The notes under the pieces were generated by a model. It saw only the letters and a program-made list of their open reading frames with translations. It had not been told where the DNA came from and did not search any database. Made by a program: the position numbers and the translations under genes. Source: Deltaproteobacteria bacterium (GTDB lineage: Bacteria > Desulfobacterota > Desulfarculia > Desulfarculales > Desulfarculaceae). From it: DNA of 39,239 nt. This document shows, piece after piece, positions 24,216-32,633 of the stretch (within the stretch, counting starts at the first letter, position 1; each line of letters opens with the position of its first letter). Location: the NCBI GenBank assembly GCA_020444165.1, contig JAHLLK010000058.1, forward strand, positions 1-39,239, in the 5' to 3' direction.

Positions 24216-27200
24216 TCAGCGGACCGGCTCCAAGGTCCCTTCCGGCCCCAAGCCCAGCACCTCGTCCACCCCGTCGCCGTCGTGGTCGCCCACCACCAGG
24301 GGGCCCCGGGCCGGCGGCCAGAAGCCGGCCGCGGGCACGGGCCGCACCTCGCCGCCGGGGCTCTCCCACCAGTGTAGCAGACGGCCATCCGGGTGCTGCC
24401 ACAAGAGATCCGGGCCGTCCGCCCCGTCCAGATCGGCCACCGCGGCCAGCCGCCACGCCGGGCCCGGCCCCGGCCCCAGGGGCACCCGGGCCCGCACCCC
24501 GGCCCCGTCCATGAGCCACCACCAGACCCGGCCCGCCGGGTCCACCACGGCCAGGTCGTCCCGGCCGTCGCCATCGAAATCCCGCCGGCCAGGCCGGGGA
24601 GACCAGGCGGCCGGGGGCGCGGGGTCCGGGGAAGCGGGGGGGTCCAAGGCGGCGGCCGGGGCGGTCAGGGCCGCGGTTCCCGCCGCCGCGCCACCGCTGG
24701 CCGCCAACAGCCGCTGGAAGGCGGCCCGTTCCACCGGAGAGAGGCCCGTGGCCTCACGGGCGACGGGCAGCAGCTTGGCAAAGCCCAGGGAGGCGTGCTG
24801 CTGCCATTCCGGCATGGCCTGGGTCACTGCCACCACCTCGGAATAGTTGGCCGTGTAGAGGTGGGTGCCAAAGGCCGTGTTGTAGAGGTGGTAGATCTCC
24901 CGGGTCTCGGAGGTGGCCGTGCGGAAGATGTAGCCCTCGGGGTGCTCATAGCGCCAGCCCAGGGCCAGCAACTGGTCCCGCTCACCGGGCTTGAAGGTGT
25001 AATAGTGGCGGCCGGCCAAGGGGTTGTACATCCGGAACAGGGGGGCGGCGCCGTCCACCGGCAAGCGGGATACGTGGAACAGCTTGGGGTTGCCCGTGGA
25101 CTCGTCGTGGTACCCGCTGGCCACCGCGTTGGCGAACTCGTTGCGGCTGATGGTGAAGAAGTGATAGGCCAGCCCCTGGTTGTAGGTGCGGTACATGGGG
25201 GTCCAGGTCACGGGCGCGGGCGTGGGGCTGGGGTTGGGCGTCGGAGCAGGCGTCGGAGTAGGCACCGGAGTGGGCGTTGGGACAGGCGTGGGCGTAGGGG
25301 TCGGGCTGGCGGCGGCGGTGACCGTGAGGTTCACGTCCACCGACTGCCAGCCGTTGGCCGAGCCCGGGGCGGAGACCTGGACCGAGCCCCAGTAGCTGCC
25401 CGCGGCCAGCCCGGCGGTGTTGCAGGTCACGGTGATGGCGTCAGCCTCGCCGCTGGAGCTGCCGCTGCCTGGGCCTGCCGTGAGCCAGTCCGCCCCCCCG
25501 GTGACGTCCACGGTGTAGGCCATGGCCCCATCGCCGGAATTGCGCACCGTGAACGTTTGGGCGGCGGCGTTCTGCCCCTGGCTCACCGTGGGCGCGAAGC
25601 TGTTGGTGGACAGCACTATGTTGGTGGGCTGGGGGTTCACGTGCACGGTCACCGGCAGGGTGTAGGGCGTGTTGCCGGCCCCGGGCGCGGTGATGGTGAG
25701 GTTGCCGGTGTGGTCCCCGGCGGCCAGGCCGGTGGCGCTGAAGGCGACCGTGAACTCGGTGGTGTCGGCCGCGCCGGTGGAGGAGCCGCTGCCGGGGGAG
25801 ACCGCGAACCAGGCGGTGTTCTCGGCCAGGGTGTAGTTCAGGGCGCCGCCGCCCGCGTTGTAGACCCGGAACACCCCGGGGAAGCCCTCCTCCCCCCGGG
25901 TGATCCAGGTTTCCACCGTGGGGTTGGAAGTCTCGATGAGGGGGGTGGCGTAGTCCACCGGGAAGGCGGCGGAATCGCCCCAGGCCTCGTCGCCGTTGCC
26001 CCGGGCCGCGAAAACCCGCACCTTGAGGTCCGGGATGTTTTGCCCGGCCAGCACCTCGGAGGCGTGCCAGGTGATCTGGCGGTCGGCCCCGGCGGCCACG
26101 CGGCCGCCCGTCAGCCCCGTGGCCACGGTGAGATCGGTCCAGCCGCCGCCCGCGTCGTATTGGGCCCGGATGCGGAGCTTGGCCGTGGCCGTGTTGGTGT
26201 CGAAGTTGAGCTTGACGTAGGTCCCGTCCTGCACCGCCGTCACGTTGGACACCGTGGGCGAGACCGGGCTGGCGGCGGCCTCGGCCGTGTTGCCATAGGC
26301 CCCCACGTTCACCGTCCCGCCGTTGGGGGCCGGCTCGCTGGCGAAGTCGTCGGCCGGGTCGCCCTGGTCGATGAGATAGCTGTCCGCGGCCAGGTGATAG
26401 TCGTCCGCGGCCACGGTGCCCGGGTCCTCGAGGAAGTTGCCCGTGGCCCAGGCGGACTCGTTGATGTCGCCGTAGGAGCCGGGGGTCTCCTCGTTGCTGG
26501 ATTTGCCCAGGCCGGAATGGTAGTAGGCGCCGTAGGTGTTCTGCCAGAAGCAGTTGTGGCTGAGGCTGGCCGGCCACAGGCTGGAGGCCCCCCAGTCCCC
26601 GCTGATGAAATAGAGGCCGCGGCTGTTCCGCCAGAACAGGTTGTTGTTGATGACCGGGGCTCCGGTGCCGCGGTCGAAGTGAATGCCGGGCCCCCCATTG
26701 GCCGCGAAGGTGTTGTTGCGGATATCCGAGTCGCCGCAATTATAGAAATAAATACCGGCGGACATGTTGGCGTAAACCTGGTTGTGCTGGAAGGTGACGT
26801 TGCCGCCCGAGATGCTGAGCCCCCGGCCCTGCCCCGCGGCGGCTCCCGCGCCGTTGCCATGGATCAGGTTGTAGGTCAGGGCGTAGGTTTTGCCCGGGCC
26901 GCCTTGCAGGCTCATTCCCTGGTTGTTGTCGTGGATGTCGTTGCCGGTAAAGGTATCACCGTCAGCCAGGGTGTAGACGAGGACGCCCGCGCTGTAGTTG
27001 TAGCCGGTGTGGTTGTAGACTTGGCAATTCTCCATGGTAAACAGGTTGTGATCAAAGAGCACCACACCACCGGTTTCGCCATTGTCGTGGATTTGACAGT
27101 CCCGGAGGTAAATCCGGTCGGCGTGCAAGCCATATACCCCGATGCTCACGTTGTCATGCACCCGGCAATTGAACAGGTTCAAGCTGCTGTTCGTGCTGAT

Positions 27201-27626
27201 GACCAGGACGCCCTGGCTGGCCGAACCGGTGATGGTTAAGCCTTCCAGGGTGATGGTGCCTGCGTGGTTTGCCTGGGCATAATAGCCCGCCACCGTGGTC
27301 TCGTGGGCCGCGATGTCCCGGGCGGTGATGTCCACGTTCCAGCCGCCCTGGATGGTGACGTTGTCCAGGGCCCGGTTAATGTTCAAGCTCTCGGCATAAT
27401 CGCCCCCGGCCACCCGGATCACGTCGCCCTCAGCCGCGGCGTTGACCGCGTTTTCGATGGTGGGGTAGGGGCAGGTGGGGCAGACGTCCCGGTTGGCGGC
27501 CCAGGCCGGGCCGGAACCGGGCCCCCAGGCGCTCCCCAGGGCCAGCCAGAGGAGAAACAGGAACCGGGGCCAAGGGCGGCGGGAAAAAGCCGGGCGGAGG
27601 ACCTTGACGCGGTTGCCTAAATCCAT
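24216..27626 (-). CDS. Large secreted multidomain beta-helix protein
   Basis: A 1136-residue exported protein. A signal peptide ends near residue 43 (GPAWA). Residues about 45-440 form a right-handed parallel beta-helix (repeated N/G-rich rungs such as HNQVYANMSAGIYFYN), opening with CPTCPYPTIENAVNAA. A fibronectin-like stretch (about 455-560) and two BACON-like domains (about 570-770) follow. Then come a Pro-Thr linker (about 773-806), a DUF5648-type domain (YNQGLAYHFFTISRNEF and HFYT-like repeats, about 810-955) and C-terminal FG-GAP/VCBS-like DGDG repeats (DFDGDGRDDLAVVD, DHDGDGVDEVLG). Likely a cell-surface or extracellular polysaccharide-binding protein; catalysis is not shown. ATG 27626 has GGGAG 7 nt upstream. 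It is next to the glycosidase fusion, suggesting a carbohydrate role. Confidence 0.85.
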   Translation of the reverse strand: MDLGNRVKVLRPAFSRRPWPRFLFLLWLALGSAWGPGSGPAWAANRDVCPTCPYPTIENAVNAAAEGDVIRVAGGDYAESLNINRALDNVTIQGGWNVDITARDIAAHETTVAGYYAQANHAGTITLEGLTITGSASQGVLVISTNSSLNLFNCRVHDNVSIGVYGLHADRIYLRDCQIHDNGETGGVVLFDHNLFTMENCQVYNHTGYNYSAGVLVYTLADGDTFTGNDIHDNNQGMSLQGGPGKTYALTYNLIHGNGAGAAAGQGRGLSISGGNVTFQHNQVYANMSAGIYFYNCGDSDIRNNTFAANGGPGIHFDRGTGAPVINNNLFWRNSRGLYFISGDWGASSLWPASLSHNCFWQNTYGAYYHSGLGKSSNEETPGSYGDINESAWATGNFLEDPGTVAADDYHLAADSYLIDQGDPADDFASEPAPNGGTVNVGAYGNTAEAAASPVSPTVSNVTAVQDGTYVKLNFDTNTATAKLRIRAQYDAGGGWTDLTVATGLTGGRVAAGADRQITWHASEVLAGQNIPDLKVRVFAARGNGDEAWGDSAAFPVDYATPLIETSNPTVETWITRGEEGFPGVFRVYNAGGGALNYTLAENTAWFAVSPGSGSSTGAADTTEFTVAFSATGLAAGDHTGNLTITAPGAGNTPYTLPVTVHVNPQPTNIVLSTNSFAPTVSQGQNAAAQTFTVRNSGDGAMAYTVDVTGGADWLTAGPGSGSSSGEADAITVTCNTAGLAAGSYWGSVQVSAPGSANGWQSVDVNLTVTAAASPTPTPTPVPTPTPVPTPTPAPTPNPSPTPAPVTWTPMYRTYNQGLAYHFFTISRNEFANAVASGYHDESTGNPKLFHVSRLPVDGAAPLFRMYNPLAGRHYYTFKPGERDQLLALGWRYEHPEGYIFRTATSETREIYHLYNTAFGTHLYTANYSEVVAVTQAMPEWQQHASLGFAKLLPVAREATGLSPVERAAFQRLLAASGGAAAGTAALTAPAAALDPPASPDPAPPAAWSPRPGRRDFDGDGRDDLAVVDPAGRVWWWLMDGAGVRARVPLGPGPGPAWRLAAVADLDGADGPDLLWQHPDGRLLHWWESPGGEVRPVPAAGFWPPARGPLVVGDHDGDGVDEVLGLGPEGTLEPVR
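25210..25308 (-). repeat. Pro-Thr tandem codon repeat (linker)
   Basis: Short imperfect tandem repeats encode an alternating (P-T/V/A)n stretch of about 33 residues in the large secreted protein, a flexible extracellular linker between the BACON-like and DUF5648-type domains. Such repeats are prone to length change. Confidence 0.8.
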
Positions 27627-27765
27627 GGTGCACTCCCGTCACGGAAGGCCGGGGGAACTGGCCTCCACTTATCGGGATATCAGGGGCGTCTATCCTGCAT
27701 GAAGAGATTGGTTCAATATTAACATGATTGGAATAGGAATTCTATCTAGAAACATCGCCTCTCTT

Positions 27766-28274
27766 TCAGAAATCAGGTTCCGCAGCTCCGGCCGGGGGCT
27801 CCGGATAGCCCGGCTCCACCGACCCCGGGCCCAGGGCCTTGTCCCCTCCGTCGCCGCCGTAATCGCCCATCTCCAGGAGGCCACGCCCCGGCGGCCAGAA
27901 TCCCCCCGGCGCCGCCTCTCTCAACCTCCCGGCGGCGTGGATGATCCAGGCCAACAGACTCCCCCCCTGGTGTTGCCACAACAAGTCGGGGCCGTCCGCG
28001 CCGTCCAATTGGCCCACCGCGGCCAGGCGCCAGCCAGGCCCCGGCTTCGGTACCAGGAGCACCCTGCTTCGCACCCCCTGCTCGTCCGGGAACCACGGCC
28101 ACGTCCTCCCCGCGGGGTCCACCACCACCCTGTCGGCTCGGCCGCCGCCACCGCCGCGTCGAAGGTGGGGCAGGGGCAGGTGGGGCAGGCTGGGAGAGTG
28201 GCGGCCCGGGCGGGCAAGACTGCCGCCACCCCCAGCCCCAGGCCCAGGAGCAGGGTCAACCACCGCCGCCCCAA
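27766..28274 (-). pseudogene. Internally deleted, frameshifted copy of the beta-helix protein gene
   Basis: Starting from the TTG at 28274, one frame encodes a signal peptide and ACPTCPCPTFDAAVAAAEP, matching the mature N-terminus of the large secreted protein (CPTCPYPTIENAVNAAAEG). At about 28135 the similarity jumps frame and continues as VVVDPAGRTWPWF and GWRLAAVGQLDGADGPDLLW, which match the last about 110 residues of the same protein (VVDPAGRVWWWLM, AWRLAAVADLDGADGPDLLW). The middle roughly 970 residues are absent and the two parts are out of frame, so the copy is broken. It lies about 140 bp upstream of the intact gene on the same strand, consistent with tandem duplication followed by deletion. 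Confidence 0.8.
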
Positions 28275-28428
28275 GGGCGTCCCCCGGGGAACGGACGCCG
28301 CCGGACCAGCGGCCTGAGCGCTCAGCCGCCTGCCGAGCCTCTGCGCGCGGGAAACCGCAAGTTGCTATTTGGTCCAGGGAGCTTTTACGTGGCCGGTCCG
28401 GGGCTGGGTTTTTCTATATGGCGAGGGT

Positions 28429-28630
28429 GATGCACGGTGTGTCCTGCACCGTGCATCTTAAGGTGGTTGGCAAAAGCGTGGTTTTGCCAAACAGCACAAA
28501 TCACTAGCCTTTCAAGCTTGTTATTTGGCGGGCCGCCCATGGCCCGCCTGAGGCCGGTCGCACACAACGAACCGCCAAAATGTTGCGTAACTGGCTGTCT
28601 ATACACCGATACTTTCGCAAATGCCGTGCA
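28429..28630 (-). repeat. Multi-hairpin repeat element R4 (opposite orientation)
   Basis: The same modules as R3 read from the minus strand. In plus coordinates: D GATGCACGGTG/CACCGTGCATC (28429-28457); C TTGGCAAAA-GCGTGG-TTTTGCCAA (28467-28490), the exact complement of the C core in R3; B CAAATCAC/GTTATTTG with one mismatch (28497-28527); A GGCGGGCC-GCCCAT-GGCCCGCC (28527-28548). The outer repeat is TGCACGG (28431-28437) with CCGTGCA (28624-28630). It also carries AACTGGCTGT (28589-28598), found in R2 at 16547-16556. It lies between the pseudogene and the sensor gene. The rest of 28275-28796 holds no gene. Confidence 0.85.
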
Positions 28631-28796
28631 CCGGCCTCATAGCAGGCTCACCGGCTTCCCAGGCGGATATCCTGGTTGGGGGGGCGCGGACCGGCCCCCT
28701 CCTGGTAAAAGGACTTGTACACCCCTGACAAATCTGCGAGAACCATTACGAGCCGGCCGGCAGACGCCCCGGCCGCGGGCCCGGGAGGTGCAGCCC

Positions 28797-30428
28797 TTGA
28801 AAAGCCTGAGCGTAAAGTTCCTGCTCTTGGTGGGGCTGTTCGCCGTCCTGTTCGGGGCCTTCGTGATCTGGGCCACCTGGCGCGACACCCGCGATCACCT
28901 GGCCGAGCTGAACGCCTTGCAGGCCAAGCTGGCCCTGGAGTTCGACCTGGCCATTCGGGACTACGTGGGCCGGGAGGTGCGGCCGGAGGTGGCGCGCCTC
29001 TTGGGGCCCGGCCAGTTCCACCCGGAGACCATGTCCACCTCCTTCGTGGCCCGGGCGGTGTTCGACCGGGTGCGCCAGAAGTTCCCGGGCTACGTGCTCA
29101 AGTTCTCGTCCCTGAACCCCCGCAATCCCGCCAACCTGGCCGGCCCCCGCGAGGCCGAGATCATCGCCCATTTCCAAAAGCATCCCGAGAAGAAGCGCTG
29201 GGTGGGACGGGTGGAACTGAACGGCCGGGATTACGTGGCCCATTTCAGCGCCCGGCGCCTGCGGGCCGAGTGCCTGGCCTGCCACGGCGACCCGGCCGCC
29301 GCCCCGGCCGCCCTGGTGGACCGCTACGGCCCGGTCCGGGGCTTCCACGCCAAAATCGGCGACGTGGCCCTGGACACCGTGGCCATCCCGGTGGACTCGC
29401 TGGACCGGGAGCTGTTCCAGGCTGCGGCGGCCCAGGCCGGGGCGCTCTTGCTGGGCCTTTTGTGCCTGGTGAGCGCCATCTTCCTGGTGTTCCGCAAGCT
29501 GGTCACCAACCGCCTGGGGGTGCTCTCCAGCCATTTCCTGGCCGCGGCCGGCGACTCCCCCACCCTGGCCCGGGAACCAGTGGCCGTGGAGGGCCGGGAC
29601 GAGATCGCCACCCTGGCCGAAAGTTACAATTTCTTGGCCCAGCGGCTGGCCGCGGCCCAGGCCGAGCTGGAAGAAAAGGTGATCAACCGCACCGCGGACC
29701 TGCAAGCGGAGGTGTGCCGGCACCAGGCCACCGAGGCGGCGCTCCGCCAGAGCGAAAGCCAAATGCGCACCCTGACCCAGACCGCGGCCTCGCCCATCTT
29801 CATCCTGCAAGGGGGGCGCATGATCTACGTCAACCCGGCGGGGCGGGAGGTCTTGGGCTGGGGCGCGGAGGAGGACCCCGCCGACCTGGATTTCTGGCGA
29901 TTGGTGCACCCGGCCGACCGCCCCGCCCTGGAGGAGGTGGCGCGCCAGTTCGTGGCCGGGCGGATCGCCGGCGGCCGCTACGAGTTCCGCATCGAGCACC
30001 CTGACCTGGGGCTCCGCTGGCTGGACATGTCCGTGGCCCTTATCCCCTACGAAGGGCGGCCCGCCGTCTTGTGCACCGCTTTTGACATGACCGGCCGCCA
30101 CCAGGCCCAGGAAGCGGCCCTGTTCCGGGAGCGGTTGGAGGCCGCGGTATCCACCGCCGGAGCGGCTTGTCACGAGCTGAACCAACCCCTGCAGGCGGCC
30201 TTGATGAAGATCGAGCTGCTCTTGCTGCAGCTCCCGCCGGACCTCCCCGAAATCCCGCGGCTGCAAGAGATTCTGGCTGACGTGTCCAAGTTGGTGGACA
30301 TAACCCAGCGCCTGAACCGCATCACCGACTACCGGGTCCTGCCCTACCCGGGCAATCAATTCATCCTGGATCTGGACCGCGCGGCCGAGGGCGACCCGGA
30401 CGAGGCGGACTCCCCCCCGGATTTGTAG
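28797..30428 (+). CDS. Membrane sensor with DUF3365 CxxCH domain, PAS and HisKA, lacking the ATPase
   Basis: A 543-residue sensor. TM helix 1 (about 9-27), an extracytoplasmic DUF3365/Tll0287-like domain with the heme-c motif CLACH (C159, C162, H163), TM helix 2 (about 213-232) and a HAMP-like linker come first, then a coiled coil (280-320), a PAS domain (about 322-435) and a HisKA-like dimerisation/phosphoacceptor helix pair with His459 in ACHELNQPLQAAL. The protein then ends after an acidic tail. No HATPase domain follows in any frame before the next gene, so it cannot autophosphorylate alone. It may be phosphorylated in trans or act as a redox-sensing scaffold. Start TTG 28797 has GGGAGG 8 nt upstream; GTG 28788 is the alternative. 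The upstream spacer holds repeat R4. Confidence 0.8.
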   Translation: MKSLSVKFLLLVGLFAVLFGAFVIWATWRDTRDHLAELNALQAKLALEFDLAIRDYVGREVRPEVARLLGPGQFHPETMSTSFVARAVFDRVRQKFPGYVLKFSSLNPRNPANLAGPREAEIIAHFQKHPEKKRWVGRVELNGRDYVAHFSARRLRAECLACHGDPAAAPAALVDRYGPVRGFHAKIGDVALDTVAIPVDSLDRELFQAAAAQAGALLLGLLCLVSAIFLVFRKLVTNRLGVLSSHFLAAAGDSPTLAREPVAVEGRDEIATLAESYNFLAQRLAAAQAELEEKVINRTADLQAEVCRHQATEAALRQSESQMRTLTQTAASPIFILQGGRMIYVNPAGREVLGWGAEEDPADLDFWRLVHPADRPALEEVARQFVAGRIAGGRYEFRIEHPDLGLRWLDMSVALIPYEGRPAVLCTAFDMTGRHQAQEAALFRERLEAAVSTAGAACHELNQPLQAALMKIELLLLQLPPDLPEIPRLQEILADVSKLVDITQRLNRITDYRVLPYPGNQFILDLDRAAEGDPDEADSPPDL

Positions 30429-30638
30429 AGGTGGGGTGAAAATCTTCTGGAGCAGACCAACAGGCGCTCACGCAGCGCCAACCTGCCGGCCGCCCATGGC
30501 CCGGCCGGAACTTCCGGGCTGGACACCAAGCCGCGTCCCCAGGTAGAGAGATAGACCCTCTTGCCCCGCGCATCAGGATCGTCCGGGCTGCGGGCCAGGG
30601 TCCAACAACTTTTACCCCAAAGGCAACGGCCAAAATTC
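30429..30638. other. Spacer with one GC hairpin
   Basis: Between the sensor and the GNAT-nitrilase gene. Around 30487-30510 a palindromic GC hairpin (CCGGCCG ... CGGCCGG) contains the same GCCCAT loop as hairpin A of R4; it is too short to call a repeat copy. No gene is seen. Confidence 0.3.
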
Positions 30639-32177
30639 ATGAACGACGCCAGCACCAGCCACAAGCTTCAAATCCGCAACTTGCAGCCGGGCGACTACCA
30701 GGACATTCAGACCATCATGGAACTGGCTTACGCCGGCATGGGCGGCGCCTGGACTCCGGAGGAGTACGCCACCCTCCTGTCCCTGTTTCCCGAGGGCCAG
30801 ATCTGCATCGAGGACAAGGGCACCGTGGTGGCCGCGGCCATGGCCCTTGTCGTGGATTACAACAGCCTGGAGCGGGATCATTCCTACCAGGACGTGATCT
30901 CCAAGGGCCGGTTCGACAAGCACGACCTCGAGGGCGACTACCTCTACGGCATCGACGTGTTCGTGCACCGGGACTACCAGGGCATGCGCCTGGGACGCCG
31001 GCTCTATGACGCCCGCAAGGAGCTGTGCGCCAAGCTCAACCTCAAGGGCGTCATCGTGGGCGGCCGCATTCCCGGCTACGCCAAGTATTACCAGGAAATG
31101 ACTCCGGACCAGTACATCGAAAAAGTGCGCAACAAGGAGATCGTGGACTCGGTACTCACCTTTCAGCTCTCCAACGATTTCCACCCCAAAAGGGTGCTCA
31201 ATGGTTACATTCCCGAAGACAGACAGTCCCGCAGTCACGCCGTGCTCCTGGAGTGGAACAACATCTTTTATGAGCCCCGCAAGAAGATAGTTTGGGGACG
31301 CAAGTCCAACGTCCGCCTGAGCGTGGTGCAGTGGCAGATGCGCGGCTTTGCCTCCTTTGAAGACCTGGTGCAGCAGGTGGAGTTCTATGTGGACACGGTT
31401 TCGGGCTACACCGCCGACCTGGTGCTTTTTCCGGAGTTGTTCAACGCGCCGCTCCTGGCCCAATACGACCAGGAGGACCCGCCCATGGCCATGCGTTCCC
31501 TGGCCGAGCACACCGCACGGCTGCGCGACGCGCTGCTCAACATGGCGGTAACCTACAACATCAACATCGTGGCCGGCAGCCTGCCGGAATATAACGAGGG
31601 AAAACTCTACAACGTGTCCTACCTCTGCCGGCGCGACGGCACCTGGGAAGCACAGTACAAGCTGCACATCACCCCGGATGAGGCCGAGTATTGGGGACTG
31701 CAAGGCGGCCAGGGGCTCAAGGTGATGCAGACCGACGTGGGCAAGATCGGCATCCAGATCTGTTACGACGTGGAGTTCCCCGAACCCTCCCGCATCCTGG
31801 CCGACCAGGGCATGCAGATCCTGCTGGTGCCTTTCTGGACCGACACCAAGAACGCCTACCTGCGCATCCGGCGCTGCGCCCAGGCCCGGGCCATCGAAAA
31901 CGAGTGTTACGTGGCCATCGCCGGCAGCGTGGGCAACCTGCCCAAAGTGGAGAACATGGACATCCAGTACGCCCAATCGGCCATCTTCACGCCCTCTGAT
32001 TTCGCCTTCCCCCACGACGCGGTGGCCGCCGAGGCCACCCCCAATACCGAAATGACTCTCCTGGCTGATGTGGAACTGGACCTTTTGAAGGAACTGCGCA
32101 AGCAGGGCGCGGTGAGGAATCTGGAAAGCCGCCGCCGAGACATCTACACCGTGGCCCACTTGACCAAGCCGGCCTGA
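30639..32177 (+). CDS. GNAT acetyltransferase fused to carbon-nitrogen hydrolase (nitrilase)
   Basis: A 512-residue two-domain protein. Residues about 10-200 form a GNAT acetyltransferase (IRNLQPGDYQDIQTIMELAY, YGIDVFVHRDYQGMRLGRRL with the acetyl-CoA loop, VIVGGRIPGY). Residues about 225-505 form a nitrilase-superfamily amidohydrolase with the complete triad Glu266 (LVLFPELF), Lys341 (QYKLHITP) and Cys375 (GIQICYDVEFPE). Proteins with this fusion are widespread in bacteria, but I know of no settled substrate; coupled amide hydrolysis and acyl transfer is a reasonable guess. ATG 30639 matches the usual family start, although its ribosome-binding site is weak. It appears monocistronic. Confidence 0.92.
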   Translation: MNDASTSHKLQIRNLQPGDYQDIQTIMELAYAGMGGAWTPEEYATLLSLFPEGQICIEDKGTVVAAAMALVVDYNSLERDHSYQDVISKGRFDKHDLEGDYLYGIDVFVHRDYQGMRLGRRLYDARKELCAKLNLKGVIVGGRIPGYAKYYQEMTPDQYIEKVRNKEIVDSVLTFQLSNDFHPKRVLNGYIPEDRQSRSHAVLLEWNNIFYEPRKKIVWGRKSNVRLSVVQWQMRGFASFEDLVQQVEFYVDTVSGYTADLVLFPELFNAPLLAQYDQEDPPMAMRSLAEHTARLRDALLNMAVTYNINIVAGSLPEYNEGKLYNVSYLCRRDGTWEAQYKLHITPDEAEYWGLQGGQGLKVMQTDVGKIGIQICYDVEFPEPSRILADQGMQILLVPFWTDTKNAYLRIRRCAQARAIENECYVAIAGSVGNLPKVENMDIQYAQSAIFTPSDFAFPHDAVAAEATPNTEMTLLADVELDLLKELRKQGAVRNLESRRRDIYTVAHLTKPA

Positions 32178-32633
32178 GCGGCGTAAAGGGACCCGCAGGG
32201 AAAACCGGCGTCCTGGGCCGGGCGCTTGGGCGGGGTGTGGTTGGCCGGGACCTGGTTCCCGCCCCGTCTGCCTTGCGCCAGGTGACAGGTGTTTGCGGGA
32301 GGGGTGAGGCCTGCCCTGCTGGTCGTGAGCCAGCCTTGGCCCCAGCCGCTCCTGTGGGCTCTCCTCCGGCGGATTGCCGGCCAGGGCCATCCAGCCGCCC
32401 TGCACCCCTCCTCCCAAGTCCTGGCCCTGGCGAGACTAGCCTGCCAAGCCGGGGGCGGGCCGGCGGGTGGAGGGCGGCCTTGCCCTTGCCGCGAGGCCGC
32501 GCGGGCCGGCTCCCCCCCGCTTTTCCCCCTCCCTCCTTCCCCCCGGCCCATCCCGGTTTGCCCGGGCATCCTCCAGCGAGGTAAGCTATTATGTTTGACC
32601 AGCCGGGGTGTTTTCGGCGGAAAGGCGGAAGGC
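32178..32633. other. 456-bp spacer upstream of ruvB
   Basis: No gene seen; the open frame in phase with ruvB lacks family similarity. A polypyrimidine tract interrupted by a single G covers about 32511-32544. It may affect duplex structure, but no function is evident. Confidence 0.3.

Noticed and set aside
24152..24574. N-terminal extension of the glycosidase-DUF547 protein
   Set aside because: It overlaps the 3' end of the secreted-protein gene out of frame and is Trp/Arg/Gly-rich; GTG 24151 has a ribosome-binding site and the domain starts there.
24393..27239. 948-codon plus-strand open frame opposite the beta-helix gene
   Set aside because: Gly/Val/His-rich shadow; the minus-strand protein has a signal peptide and recognisable domains.
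13625..28630. CRISPR array made of the R elements
   Set aside because: Copies are kilobases apart, of different lengths and orientations, without regular spacers or cas genes.
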